Source of the DNA: Embleya sp051903075 | GTDB lineage: Bacteria > Actinomycetota > Actinomycetes > Streptomycetales > Streptomycetaceae | Assembly (NCBI RefSeq): GCF_051903075.1 | Contig: NZ_CP182422.1 | Coordinates: 3,906,001-3,970,000, forward strand | DNA: 64,000 nt | Reading direction: 5' to 3' | Shown here: positions 8,825 to 16,568 of the stretch, piece by piece | Numbering within the stretch: the stretch's first letter is position 1 | How the letters are laid out: the number at the start of each line of letters is the position of its first letter | The notes under the pieces: generated by a model | What the model was told of the DNA's origin: nothing | Seen by the model: only the letters and a program-made list of their open reading frames with translations | The model's database searches: none | Position numbers and translations under genes: made by a program

Positions 8825-8896
8825 TCAGGCCGGGCGGTGTCCGTGGTTGGCCCGGTGCTTGCGACGGGACTTGCGCTTGCGGGTCTTCTTCGACAT
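8825..8896 (-). CDS. Ribosomal protein bL37 (23 residues)
   Basis: A 24-codon frame encodes a very basic peptide beginning MSKKTRKRKSRR and ending KHRANHGHRPA. It is preceded by a good Shine-Dalgarno (AAGGGGG, 4 bases before ATG). The ending closely matches bL37, the ~24-residue actinobacterial 50S protein described from mycobacterial ribosome structures, which ends in ANHGKRPNA and packs into 23S rRNA. In Streptomyces the same peptide is often annotated as hypothetical or missed. It sits alone, leftward, between the SseB-like gene and the amidohydrolase. Confidence 0.85.
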   Translation of the reverse strand: MSKKTRKRKSRRKHRANHGHRPA

Positions 8897-8987
8897 CGCG
8901 CCCCCTTGCTCGTCCGTGTTCGCGGTGTCGCATGCCTACCCGGGCGCGGACCGGATCCATGCGTACGAGTCGGCGGGGGCGTTCAAG

Positions 8988-10691
8988 TCAGCGGGGGTTC
9001 GCCTTTCCGTGGCGCAGCAGTCGACCGCTGTGCACGCCGGTGGGCTCGTCGTTCTCGACCGTTACCCGGCCGTTGACCAGGATGTGCCGGTAGCCCTTCG
9101 CGTCGATCACCGTACGCAGTTGGCCGCCGGGCAGGTCGTGGACGAACTTCGGGTCACCGTAGGCAAGTTCGTCGTAGTCGTAGACGATGATGTCGGCCGC
9201 GGCACCGACGCTCAGCACGCCGCGGTCGGTGAAGCCCGCACACCGGGCGGGCAGACCGGACAACCGCCAGTGGGCCTGCTCCAGTGAGGTCCAGGCGTGC
9301 TTGCGGACGTACTCGACGATGTACTCGGTGCCGTACATGCCCGCGCTCAGCGTCTTGAGGTGCGCGCCGCCGTCGGACAGGCCGGGCAACAGGTATTCGT
9401 AGTCCACGAGTTCCTTCAGGCCCTCCAGCGTGGCGTTGAACTGGCCGGTGTGCACCTCCGTGGTCAGACCGTCGGCGATGGTGACGTCGCACAGCACGTC
9501 CACCGGGTGCCGGTCGAGCCGCGCGCCGATCTCCTTGAACGACAGGCCCTCGTACTGCTTGTACTCCTCGGTGAAGGTGCGGTGCAGCTTCATGTCCGGG
9601 TACAGGTGGTAGAACAGCGGGTCGAATTCCCGCAGTTCGGCGCGGATTGCCGGGTCGTTCAGCAGTGCGATCTTGGCCTCCACGGTCTCGGCCGCGAAGA
9701 TCGTGGCCACCGGCGGGCGAGTGGACACGCCGCCGTACAGGAAGCTGAACGGCACCGGGACGTCGGTGGTCATCGCCTGGCCGTAGATCGGGATGCCGCG
9801 CTCCTGGCAGCGGCGCAGCCACTCGATCTTGCGCTTGTACAGGCCGCCGCTGCGCGAGTTGGCGATCACCGCGTTCCAGATCAGCGGCCGGCCGCTGACC
9901 TCGACGAGGTGTTCGTACTCCTCCTCGGTGATCTGCGTGCCGGACACCTGCATGAAGCCGCGCCCCTGTCCGGCCAGCGCCTCGGCCAGGGCCAGCCGGG
10001 TCTGCGGCCACATGATGTCGGTGGGCATCGGCGTACCGTCGAAGTCGCCCTGCATCAGCCGGCCGTTCGGGTTGCCCGGCTCGCCCAGGCACTGCGCCGA
10101 CCAGCCGCCCGCGCCGGCGTCCATCGCCTCGGTCAACAGGCGGGCCAGTTCGGCGTGTTCGGCGTCGGTGGGCAGCGCGCCCGCCTTCGCCCGCTCCAGG
10201 CCGAGCACCCAGATCAGCAGCGGGTTCACCGGAACGTAGGGCAGTACGTTGACCGCCTTGGGGGTGCGCTCGACGCTGTCCAGGTATTCGGGGAAGGTGA
10301 CCCAGTCCCAGGGCATGCCCTCGCGCAGGGTCTCGGTGGGGATGTCCTCGACGGCGGTCATCGACAACATCGCGCGATCGCGCATGTCCTCGCGCACCGG
10401 GGCGAAGCCGAAGCCGCAGTTGCCGGTGACCACGGAGGTCACCCCGTGCGGGCCGGACGTGGTCAGGTACGGGTCCCAGAAGACCTGGCCGTCGTAGTGC
10501 GTGTGCAGGTCGATGAAGCCGGGCGCGACGATCAGTCCGGTCGCGTCGATCACCCGATCCGCGTCCTCGGCGGGGACGCGCCCGATCGCGGTGATCACGC
10601 CGTCGGTGATCGCGACGTCCGCGCGAACGCGCGGGTTGCCGGAACCGTCGACGACGATGCCGCCCTTGATGACCAGGTCGTGGTTCGCCAT
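8988..10691 (-). CDS. N-acyl-D-amino-acid deacylase-like amidohydrolase
   Basis: The 567-residue protein opens with MANHDLVIKGGIVVDGSG, carries the FIDLHTHYDGQ metal motif (HxH), VTSVVTGNCGFGFAPV with a family cysteine, and closes with LSDGGAHLKTL and VGAAADIIVYD. This is the D-aminoacylase branch of the amidohydrolase superfamily, zinc enzymes that hydrolyse N-acyl-D-amino acids or related amides. ATG 10691 is preferred over an upstream in-frame codon because homology begins there. A TetR gene lies upstream on the same strand, and a palindrome in the 109-bp gap suggests it represses this gene. The substrate is unknown. Confidence 0.88.
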   Translation of the reverse strand: MANHDLVIKGGIVVDGSGNPRVRADVAITDGVITAIGRVPAEDADRVIDATGLIVAPGFIDLHTHYDGQVFWDPYLTTSGPHGVTSVVTGNCGFGFAPVREDMRDRAMLSMTAVEDIPTETLREGMPWDWVTFPEYLDSVERTPKAVNVLPYVPVNPLLIWVLGLERAKAGALPTDAEHAELARLLTEAMDAGAGGWSAQCLGEPGNPNGRLMQGDFDGTPMPTDIMWPQTRLALAEALAGQGRGFMQVSGTQITEEEYEHLVEVSGRPLIWNAVIANSRSGGLYKRKIEWLRRCQERGIPIYGQAMTTDVPVPFSFLYGGVSTRPPVATIFAAETVEAKIALLNDPAIRAELREFDPLFYHLYPDMKLHRTFTEEYKQYEGLSFKEIGARLDRHPVDVLCDVTIADGLTTEVHTGQFNATLEGLKELVDYEYLLPGLSDGGAHLKTLSAGMYGTEYIVEYVRKHAWTSLEQAHWRLSGLPARCAGFTDRGVLSVGAAADIIVYDYDELAYGDPKFVHDLPGGQLRTVIDAKGYRHILVNGRVTVENDEPTGVHSGRLLRHGKANPR

Positions 10692-10732
10692 GACGTTCGT
10701 ACCTTCCCTCGGCACAGCCCTTGATCCGGTTA

Positions 10733-10751
10733 ATTAAAATGTGTGTTTAAT
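10733..10751. promoter_or_regulatory. AT-rich palindrome, probable TetR operator
   Basis: ATTAAA-N7-TTTAAT stands out as an AT island, 42-60 bp upstream of the amidohydrolase start and just downstream of the TetR gene. Size and symmetry fit a TetR dimer site. Confidence 0.6.
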
Positions 10752-10800
10752 ACGAGGGGTCGAAGGAGTCAAGGGATTCCGCAGGGGGAGTAGGCGCGAC

Positions 10801-11427
10801 TCAGTCGCCGGCGAGGGCGCCGGCGACGATCGCCGTGAGGTGGTCGTCGAACGCCTCCGGGCCGAGCAGCCCGGTCGGCGCGATGCCGTCCGGGCGCGGC
10901 GGACTGTCGTGCCGGGCCGCGCGCGCCGCGCACAACATGCCGACCATCTGGGTGACCAGGAAGGTGCGGGCCTGGAGCGCGGTCGCCGGCAGGTCGGGGC
11001 GGGCCGCGGCCACCGCGTCCACCACGTCCTGCACGTCCTCGCCGCCGAGCAGCGGGGTCACCGGCGAGGTGGTGTCGCGCAGCAATTCCACCGAGATCTG
11101 GAGGTAGGCCCGGTCGGCCGGCGAGCCGTTCAGCAGTTCGGTGATCGGCAGCACGATCGCGCGGGCAAACCCGGACAGCCGCTCCGGCCGCTCGCGGGCC
11201 GCGGCCAGCAGCGCCTGGCGGCGGGCGTACACGACGGGCACGTGCTGCTCGACGATCGCCCGCAACAAACCCTCGCGCCCGCCGAAGTGGTAGTGGATCG
11301 CGCCGGCGTTGCGCTGCCCCGCCGCGCGGGTGATGTCCTGCAACGGCACGTCGAGACCGTGCCGCGCGAACAGGATCTCGGCGGCCTCGACGATGCGGCG
11401 CCTGGTGGGGCCGGAGTCACGGGGCAT
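10801..11427 (-). CDS. TetR family transcriptional regulator
   Basis: The N-terminal helix-turn-helix is clear: TRRRIVEAAEILFARHGLDVPLQDITRAAGQRNAGAIHYHFGGREGLLRAIV (split here by function: recognition helix around residues 30-48). The 208-residue length is typical. The C-terminal ligand domain (PLLGGEDVQDVVDAVAAARPDLP) is of the kind seen with lipid or amide metabolism regulators. It lies immediately upstream of the amidohydrolase on the same strand, with an AT-rich palindrome between, so that gene is the likely target. The effector is unknown. Confidence 0.88.
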   Translation of the reverse strand: MPRDSGPTRRRIVEAAEILFARHGLDVPLQDITRAAGQRNAGAIHYHFGGREGLLRAIVEQHVPVVYARRQALLAAARERPERLSGFARAIVLPITELLNGSPADRAYLQISVELLRDTTSPVTPLLGGEDVQDVVDAVAAARPDLPATALQARTFLVTQMVGMLCAARAARHDSPPRPDGIAPTGLLGPEAFDDHLTAIVAGALAGD

Positions 11428-11626
11428 GGGCGCAGCATAGGGCCTGGTCGGGGCCCGGCCTCCGACCCGAATGGCGGCACTGTCAAGTGCCTGTTTGGCC
11501 AGGTTTCGATACGTTTTGAACCTAATGGGACCTTCGCCCCTGTCCGCGTACCTCGGTACGGGTGACCATGGATCGCGTCGGTCGTCGGCCCGTCCCCTCC
11601 TGCGCGACAACGAAAGGTCCCGATAC

Positions 11627-12739
11627 ATGCCTGCCCTGGCGCTTCCCGCTCGTCGAGCAGTTCCGGTGGCAGTGGGCCTGTACGTGGCGGTCCTGGTGAG
11701 TCGGGCGTTCGCCCCGGACTACCTGGACATGCACGCGGTGCTGATCGCGGTCCCGGCGGTGGTGGCGATGGCCTATCGGCCGTGGTTGACCGCGACGGCC
11801 GGGGTGGTGGCGCTGGCGACCCGGCTCCTGCTGAACCCGCACGTGTACGGCGGCGGCGGGGACAAGTCCACCACCGGCGTCTCGGCGGCCATCCTGATCG
11901 TGACGCTGTTCGGGTGCTGGGTCGGCTGGGAGCGGCGGCGCCAGGACGCCCGGCTGCATCGTGTGCAGTCGGTGGCGGAGGTGGCCCAGCGGGCGCTGCT
12001 GCGGCCGGTGCCCCGGGCGATCGGCCGGTTCGGTTTCGCGGTGCGCTATCGGGCGGCGGCCGAGGAGGCGTCGATCGGCGGCGACCTGTACGAGGTGCTG
12101 GAAACCCCGTACGGGGTGCGGGTGCTGCTCGGCGACGTGCGCGGCAAGGGGCTCGAGGCGGTGGACATGGCGGCCCGTACGCTCGGCGCGTTCCGCGAGG
12201 CGGCCTACGACGCGCCGACGCTGGCGGAGGTCGGTGCCCGGGTGGATCGCAGCCTGAACCGGCAACTGGGCACCGAGGACTTCGTGACCGCCGTGATGGT
12301 CGAGCTGTGTCCCGGCGAGGGCACGATGCAGGTGCTGGCGTGCGGCCATCCGTCGCCGCTGCTGGTGCGCGGCGGCACGGTGGGCGAGGTGATCGGCGAG
12401 GCGGGTCTGCCGCTGGGCATGGGCCTGCTGCCGGCGGCCACGGCGCGGGCGGTGGAGGCGGTCCCGTTCCGGCCGGGCGATGTGCTGCTGATGCACACGG
12501 ACGGGGTGACCGAGGCCCGGGACACGTCCGGTGTGTTCTACCCGCTGGGCCGACATCTGGCGACCTACGCGCACAACGACGCCGCCGGGATGCTGGACGC
12601 GGTCGAGCAGGCCCTGATCGCCCACGTGGGCGGCAAGCTGGAGGACGACGCGGCGATGCTGGCGGTGACCCTGACCGGCCCGCTGCTGAAGGTGGTCAAG
12701 CCGGCCCGCGCCCTGGAGCCGACCCACCAGTCGGCGTAA
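11627..12739 (+). CDS. Membrane-anchored SpoIIE/PP2C-type serine phosphatase
   Basis: Of 370 residues, the first ~105 contain about four hydrophobic segments (for example VAVGLYVAVLVSRAF and VSAAILIVTLFGCWVGW). A SpoIIE domain follows, with the acidic metal ligands in IGGDLYEV, LLGDVRGKG, LLMHTDGVTEAR and LEDDAAMLAV. Such proteins dephosphorylate anti-sigma-factor antagonists (STAS proteins) in partner-switching cascades that control stress or development in streptomycetes. No PAS or HATPase domain is present, and no anti-sigma partner lies nearby. ATG 11627 follows a CGAAAGG ribosome site. Confidence 0.9.
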   Translation: MPALALPARRAVPVAVGLYVAVLVSRAFAPDYLDMHAVLIAVPAVVAMAYRPWLTATAGVVALATRLLLNPHVYGGGGDKSTTGVSAAILIVTLFGCWVGWERRRQDARLHRVQSVAEVAQRALLRPVPRAIGRFGFAVRYRAAAEEASIGGDLYEVLETPYGVRVLLGDVRGKGLEAVDMAARTLGAFREAAYDAPTLAEVGARVDRSLNRQLGTEDFVTAVMVELCPGEGTMQVLACGHPSPLLVRGGTVGEVIGEAGLPLGMGLLPAATARAVEAVPFRPGDVLLMHTDGVTEARDTSGVFYPLGRHLATYAHNDAAGMLDAVEQALIAHVGGKLEDDAAMLAVTLTGPLLKVVKPARALEPTHQSA

Positions 12740-12746
12740 CCCGTGG

Positions 12747-13061
12747 TCAGCCCGCTGGCCCGTCGGCGATCCGCAGGGCGGCGACCGGGTCGACACCCGG
12801 TCGAGCCGCCTGGATGCCGCTGCCGGCGATGGTCCGGGCGATCGCCTCGGTGCGTACCGCGCGCACGCTGTGCCGGGCCGATTCGCGAGCCTCGGCCACC
12901 ACCCGGTTGCCCTGGCGCCGCTCCGCACCGGCGGCCTTGACCGTACGGATCACCCGCAGGCCGCCCCCGAGGATGCCGCCGAGCCGGCCCAGCGACTCCT
13001 GGGCCTGCTCCTGGGCCCGGGCGATCGGCGGCGTCAGCAGCCCGACCGGGATCGCGATCAC
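12747..13061 (-). pseudogene. ABC exporter transmembrane-domain fragment
   Basis: About 90 codons (VIAIPVGLLTPPIARAQEQAQ, then SLGRLGGILGGGLRVIRTVKAAGAERR, then a family-typical helix) resemble the intracellular loop and helix 4-5 region of an ABC exporter membrane domain. Both the upstream membrane helices and the whole ATPase domain are missing, and the frame closes within 315 bp. It is therefore a remnant. Its stop lies only 8 bp from the converging SpoIIE-type phosphatase gene, and a likely acquired kinase/dehydrogenase pair follows on the other side. Confidence 0.6.
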
Positions 13062-13154
13062 CCGACCAGCGTCTCGCGGGCCCGGAGGATTGCGGAAGCA
13101 TCCCGGTGTTCCAGCAATCCCCCGACCCGGGGTTCTGGGACGGGGCGGACAACG

Positions 13155-14045
13155 CTACTCGATGCTGTCCGGTACGTTTGCGCTGGTCACAGCCGTATCC
13201 GGACGGTCGGACAGCCCAGTACGCAGCTGCTTGATCGCCTCGATCGGGTCGAGCTCGGCGTCCCTCACGGGCGCCCATCGGGAGAGGACGTCAGCCGCGC
13301 CGATGGCCATCCCGGCAGGCAGACCGACTGCGGTCAGAGCTGCGGCCACCTCTCTCATCTCCGTTTCCCACCGCCATGCTTTGGCGGCCACATCGGTGAT
13401 GTAGTCCGGGTCTGCGAGGTGCCGCCCGGAGTGATGCTCGGCGATGTCCAGAAGTTCGGCGCCGACCCCATACTCGTCTGCCATGGCATGAGCCAAGGCG
13501 GCCAGAGCCCTGCTTGCCTTCTGGTAGCTCGCGAACGACAGCTTCAGGCCGGATGCCTGCCCGATTCCGCCCGGAAGGCATTTCACCTGTACCCGGGTGT
13601 CGGCGAACAGAGCGGCGACCCGAGTCACGTCCTCCTCCCTGCCGGACAGGTAGAGCCGGGGCGAGCGGGTTTTTGAAGGCGGGGACCCGACTACGCCACC
13701 ATCGACCACGGTGGCGCCTCCAGCGGCGAGGAATGAGGCCATGCGTTCCATGCGCTCCGGGCTGACCGCGTTGGCTTCGACGTAGAGCCCGGAGTAGTGC
13801 CGTTCGGCCACCGAACGAGCCACCGATTCCGCCGCTCCGGGTGGGCAGACCGAGATCACACACGCGCTGCGATCGAGCAGTTCGCCGAGCTCCTCGACAG
13901 GCTCGAGGTCGAACCTGATCGCCCGTGCTCTCGTCGCTGCGCTGCGGCCCGCGGGACACCACAGGCTCGTGATCCCGCGAGCGGTCAGCTCGCCGGCCAC
14001 CGCCGCGCCCATGCTGCCCGGGTGAAGGATGCCGACCGTGGTCAT
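13155..14045 (-). CDS. NAD(P)-binding 6-phosphogluconate-dehydrogenase-like protein (DUF1932 C-terminal domain)
   Basis: The N-terminus has a Rossmann nucleotide motif (TTVGILHPGSMGAAVAGEL), followed by CVISVCPPGAAESVA and VEANAVSPERMERM. The C-terminal helical domain (GLKLSFASYQKASRALAAL, then ELLDIAEHHSGRHL) is of the DUF1932 type. The family is related to beta-hydroxyacid dehydrogenases, which oxidise 3-hydroxy acids with NAD(P), but this subgroup has no settled substrate. Its ATG overlaps the stop of the upstream kinase-like gene (ATGA, 14042-14045), so the two are translationally coupled. Confidence 0.82.
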   Translation of the reverse strand: MTTVGILHPGSMGAAVAGELTARGITSLWCPAGRSAATRARAIRFDLEPVEELGELLDRSACVISVCPPGAAESVARSVAERHYSGLYVEANAVSPERMERMASFLAAGGATVVDGGVVGSPPSKTRSPRLYLSGREEDVTRVAALFADTRVQVKCLPGGIGQASGLKLSFASYQKASRALAALAHAMADEYGVGAELLDIAEHHSGRHLADPDYITDVAAKAWRWETEMREVAAALTAVGLPAGMAIGAADVLSRWAPVRDAELDPIEAIKQLRTGLSDRPDTAVTSANVPDSIE

Positions 14046-14674
14046 CCGACTCCCTCGAGCAGGTGGACAGCGGTGAACCGGTCCGGCCCCCTGCCCCGCA
14101 CGGTCTGCCTGATCAGTTCGGCGGAGGCTTCCACCGACGTGTGATCGGTCCGCACGATCAGGGACCACAGCGTGTCGCGATGGGCTTCGAGGTCTGCGTA
14201 GGTGTCCGCCCACGCCCTCAGTCGGGCGTCGCCGTCGGAGTCCCCTCGGTTTGCCGAGCGCTTCGCGGTGACGTCCCGAAGACACCAGAGCAGGACCCGA
14301 GTCCACGTCGCCGGATAGGCCGCGAGCGCGGAGAGCGCTTCGACCTGTCCGACGTGGACCACGGGGATGCTTCCCTGCGCCGTGAGCCGGTCCAGCTCGG
14401 GAGTATCGGTCGCATACTCGGCCTGGTACCGCCGATTGCCATGGACGACGAGTCCGCGGTGCCGCAGGTCCGCCAATGTCTCGGCATCCGTCATGCGGTA
14501 CCCGGTGGTCCGGCCCGACCCGGCTTTCAACCGCCGGAAGTGCACGAACGCGTCATCCGCTCGGGCCAAGGCGCCCGTGATCGTGTCCTTGCCGGATGCG
14601 GGCGGGCCGTACAGAACCACGGCGGATGGCGGCTTCACCACCGACCACCGCCCATGAGCTCCGAGTTGTCCCAT
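14042..14674 (-). CDS. P-loop kinase-like protein (guanylate-kinase fold type)
   Basis: A Walker A motif is near the N-terminus (VVLYGPPASGKDTITGAL, about residues 17-34), followed by FVHFRRLKAGSGRTTGYRMTD, which resembles the nucleotide-binding region of guanylate kinases. The C-terminal half has RVLLWCLRDVTAKR (lid-like arginines). At 210 residues it is kinase-sized. A plausible role is phosphorylation of a nucleotide or small molecule feeding the coupled dehydrogenase, but this is inference from operon structure alone. The start could alternatively be the GTG 27 bp downstream that precedes KPPSAVVLYGPP. Confidence 0.7.
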   Translation of the reverse strand: MGQLGAHGRWSVVKPPSAVVLYGPPASGKDTITGALARADDAFVHFRRLKAGSGRTTGYRMTDAETLADLRHRGLVVHGNRRYQAEYATDTPELDRLTAQGSIPVVHVGQVEALSALAAYPATWTRVLLWCLRDVTAKRSANRGDSDGDARLRAWADTYADLEAHRDTLWSLIVRTDHTSVEASAELIRQTVRGRGPDRFTAVHLLEGVG

Positions 14675-14769
14675 GCGGTTCCCACGAGGCAACGGTACTC
14701 GTGCGGCTCGACACGCTCGACGCACTGTTCCGGAGCGCCGTCGGCGACCCCGACGTGGACAAAGGAAGA

Positions 14770-14798
14770 GACCCGCTCTCCTCGCCGAAGAGCGGGTC
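14770..14798. terminator. Hairpin upstream of kinase/dehydrogenase pair
   Basis: GACCCGCTCT / AGAGCGGGTC form a perfect 10-bp stem with a 9-base loop. It is a possible end of leftward transcription from the eda operon. Confidence 0.5.
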
Positions 14799-14818
14799 CC
14801 TATTCGCGGTCTCCGCAG

Positions 14819-14869
14819 GTCGAACCCTCATACGACCTGCTCGTTCGTGGGTCGAACCCTCATACGACC
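14819..14869. repeat. Short direct repeat, two copies of a 20-mer
   Basis: GGTCGAACCCTCATACGACC occurs at 14819-14838 and again at 14850-14869. Each copy is itself partly self-complementary (GGTCG...CGACC). The role is unknown; it may be a structured 3' region or a recombination scar. Confidence 0.7.
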
Positions 14870-14887
14870 CACCATCCGCGGTCCGTG

Positions 14888-14922
14888 CCCCTGGCGCACC
14901 TCAGGGCAGAGCGCGCCAGGGG
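14888..14922. terminator. Hairpin downstream of eda
   Basis: CCCCTGGCGC and GCGCCAGGGG form a perfect 10-bp stem, followed on the + strand by ACGTTTTT. It lies 10 bp past the eda stop. The T-run suits rightward reading, but the stem alone may end the leftward operon. Confidence 0.6.
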
Positions 14923-14931
14923 ACGTTTTTG

Positions 14932-15552
14932 CTACCCGCGCAGCCCCGAGGCTTCGCGGGCGAGCTGTTCCACCCGGGACCAGTCGCGCGAGGCGACCGC
15001 GTCCGCGGGAAGCATCCAGGACCCGCCGACGCAGGCCACGTTGGGCAGCGCCAGGTAGGTCGGGGCCGAGGCCGGGGTGATTCCGCCCGTCGGGCAAAAG
15101 CGCACGTCCGGCACCGGCGAGGCCAGCGACTTCAGGAACGGCGCGCCGCCCGCGGCCTCGGCCGGGAAGAACTTCATCTCCCGGACGCCGCGTTCGCGCA
15201 GCGCCAGTACCTCGGACACGGTCGACGTGCCCGGCAGGATGGCAAGGCCGGTGTCGACCAGGGCCCCGTACAGGGTCTCGGTGCAGCCCGGCGTCACCAG
15301 GAAGCGTGCGCCGGCGTCGGCCGCCGCCTTCGCCTGGTCCGGCGTCAGGACCGTACCGGCGCCCACGAACGCACCCTCGACCTCGGCCGCGATCCGCTCG
15401 ATCGCGCCGAGGGCGGCCGGCGTGCGCAGGGTGACCTCGACGGCCGGCAGCCCGCCCGCCACCAGCGCGCGCGCCAGCGGTACGGCCGACTCCACGTCGT
15501 CCACGATCACCACCGGGATCACCGGTGCCAGGTCAAGAGCGGACGTGCTCAC
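14932..15552 (-). CDS. eda: 2-dehydro-3-deoxy-phosphogluconate (KDPG) aldolase
   Basis: The 206-residue protein has all landmarks of class I KDPG aldolase: VIPVVIVDDVESAVPLARAL, VEVTLRTPAALGAIERIA with the catalytic Glu, GAGTVLTPDQ, FLVTPGCTETL, and the Schiff-base lysine in REMKFFPAEAAGG, then FCPTGGI. It cleaves KDPG to pyruvate and glyceraldehyde-3-phosphate, the last step of the Entner-Doudoroff pathway. The GTG start overlaps the glk stop by 4 bp, so eda is the third gene of a coupled edd-glk-eda operon. Confidence 0.96.
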   Translation of the reverse strand: MSTSALDLAPVIPVVIVDDVESAVPLARALVAGGLPAVEVTLRTPAALGAIERIAAEVEGAFVGAGTVLTPDQAKAAADAGARFLVTPGCTETLYGALVDTGLAILPGTSTVSEVLALRERGVREMKFFPAEAAGGAPFLKSLASPVPDVRFCPTGGITPASAPTYLALPNVACVGGSWMLPADAVASRDWSRVEQLAREASGLRG

Positions 15553-16568
15553 GCCGCCACCTCCATGGGTCGAGTGCTGCGCGCCTCCAGCCACGCGGAC
15601 GCGCCGCGCAGAGCCGGATGCGGGGCCACCACGAGCGCGGTGGAGATGCGGTGCAGGTACGGCGCCATTGTCGGGTTGGTCTCGAAGCCCATCCGGAACT
15701 CGCTCTCCAGCAGCATCTCGGTGATCCGGGGCAGGATGCCCCCGGCCAGGAAGACACCGCCGCGAGCGCCCATCGTCAGGGCCACCCCACCGGCGAAGGT
15801 GCCGAGCAGTCGGCAGAAGGTCTCGACCGTCGCGACGCACACCTTGTCGGAGCCGTCGAGCGCGCGGGCCGAGATGTCGGCCGGGCTCAGCGCCTCGGCC
15901 ACGACCCCGTGTACCGCCGCCGTGCAGCGGTGCAGCCGGCACAGTCCCGGGCCGGACAGCACGTGTTCGGCGGTGACCGTGCCCAGGCCGCCGCGCTCGT
16001 CGCGCAGCACCTCCAGGGCCGCGGCGTCGGGGCCGTGCGCCGGGCGCAGCAGGACGTGCCCGCCCTCGCCCGGCAGCGGCACCCAGCCGCCGCCCGGGAT
16101 CGGCACCAGGCCGGCCACGCCGAGTCCGGTGCCGGGGCCGAGTACGGCCATCGGCAGCGTCGGGTCGGGGAGTCGGTCGCCGACGACGATCAGGTCCTCG
16201 CCCGCCAGGTGCGGCAGCGACAGGGCCAGCGCCTCGAAGTCGTTGATCAGGTACAGGTCCGGCACGCCGAGCTTGACCCGGGTCTCCGCGACGGACAACA
16301 CCCACGCGCCGTTGGTCAGCCGGAACCGGTCGCCGTGCACGGGGCCCGCGACCGCCGCGCAGATCGCGCTCGGCCGGGCCGCGCCGGAGCGGTCCAGGTA
16401 GTCCTCGATCGCCGCGGCCAAGTCCACGTGGTCCTCGCTGCGCAGCCCGAGCACGTGCTCGGGTCGGCCGCCGGGCTCGGTGAGCACGGCGAAGCGGGCG
16501 TTGGTGCCGCCGATGTCGGCGACCAGCCACGGGCGGTCGGGGGTCGGTGGGGCCACGGTCGGGTTCAC
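15549..16568 (-). CDS. glk: Glucokinase (E. coli Glk type)
   Basis: The 339-residue protein has LVADIGGTNARFAVLTEPGG (phosphate loop), YLINDFEALALSL with the catalytic Asp, AVLGPGTGLGVAGLVP, LPGEGGHVLL and a late VFLAGGILPRITEMLL. These identify the bacterial group A glucokinase rather than the ROK-type glucokinase usual in streptomycetes. It converts glucose to glucose-6-phosphate. Its GTG start lies directly after the edd stop (TCACGC junction at 16565-16568) and its end overlaps eda, so it feeds the same pathway. Confidence 0.94.
   Translation of the reverse strand: MNPTVAPPTPDRPWLVADIGGTNARFAVLTEPGGRPEHVLGLRSEDHVDLAAAIEDYLDRSGAARPSAICAAVAGPVHGDRFRLTNGAWVLSVAETRVKLGVPDLYLINDFEALALSLPHLAGEDLIVVGDRLPDPTLPMAVLGPGTGLGVAGLVPIPGGGWVPLPGEGGHVLLRPAHGPDAAALEVLRDERGGLGTVTAEHVLSGPGLCRLHRCTAAVHGVVAEALSPADISARALDGSDKVCVATVETFCRLLGTFAGGVALTMGARGGVFLAGGILPRITEMLLESEFRMGFETNPTMAPYLHRISTALVVAPHPALRGASAWLEARSTRPMEVAA

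Noticed and set aside
12747..13061. Complete small gene
   Set aside because: The content is an internal piece of an ABC exporter membrane domain, lacking both ends and the ATPase.
14819..14869. tRNA T-arm-like sequence (GGGTTCGACC on the minus strand)
   Set aside because: No acceptor, D or anticodon arm can be formed around either copy.
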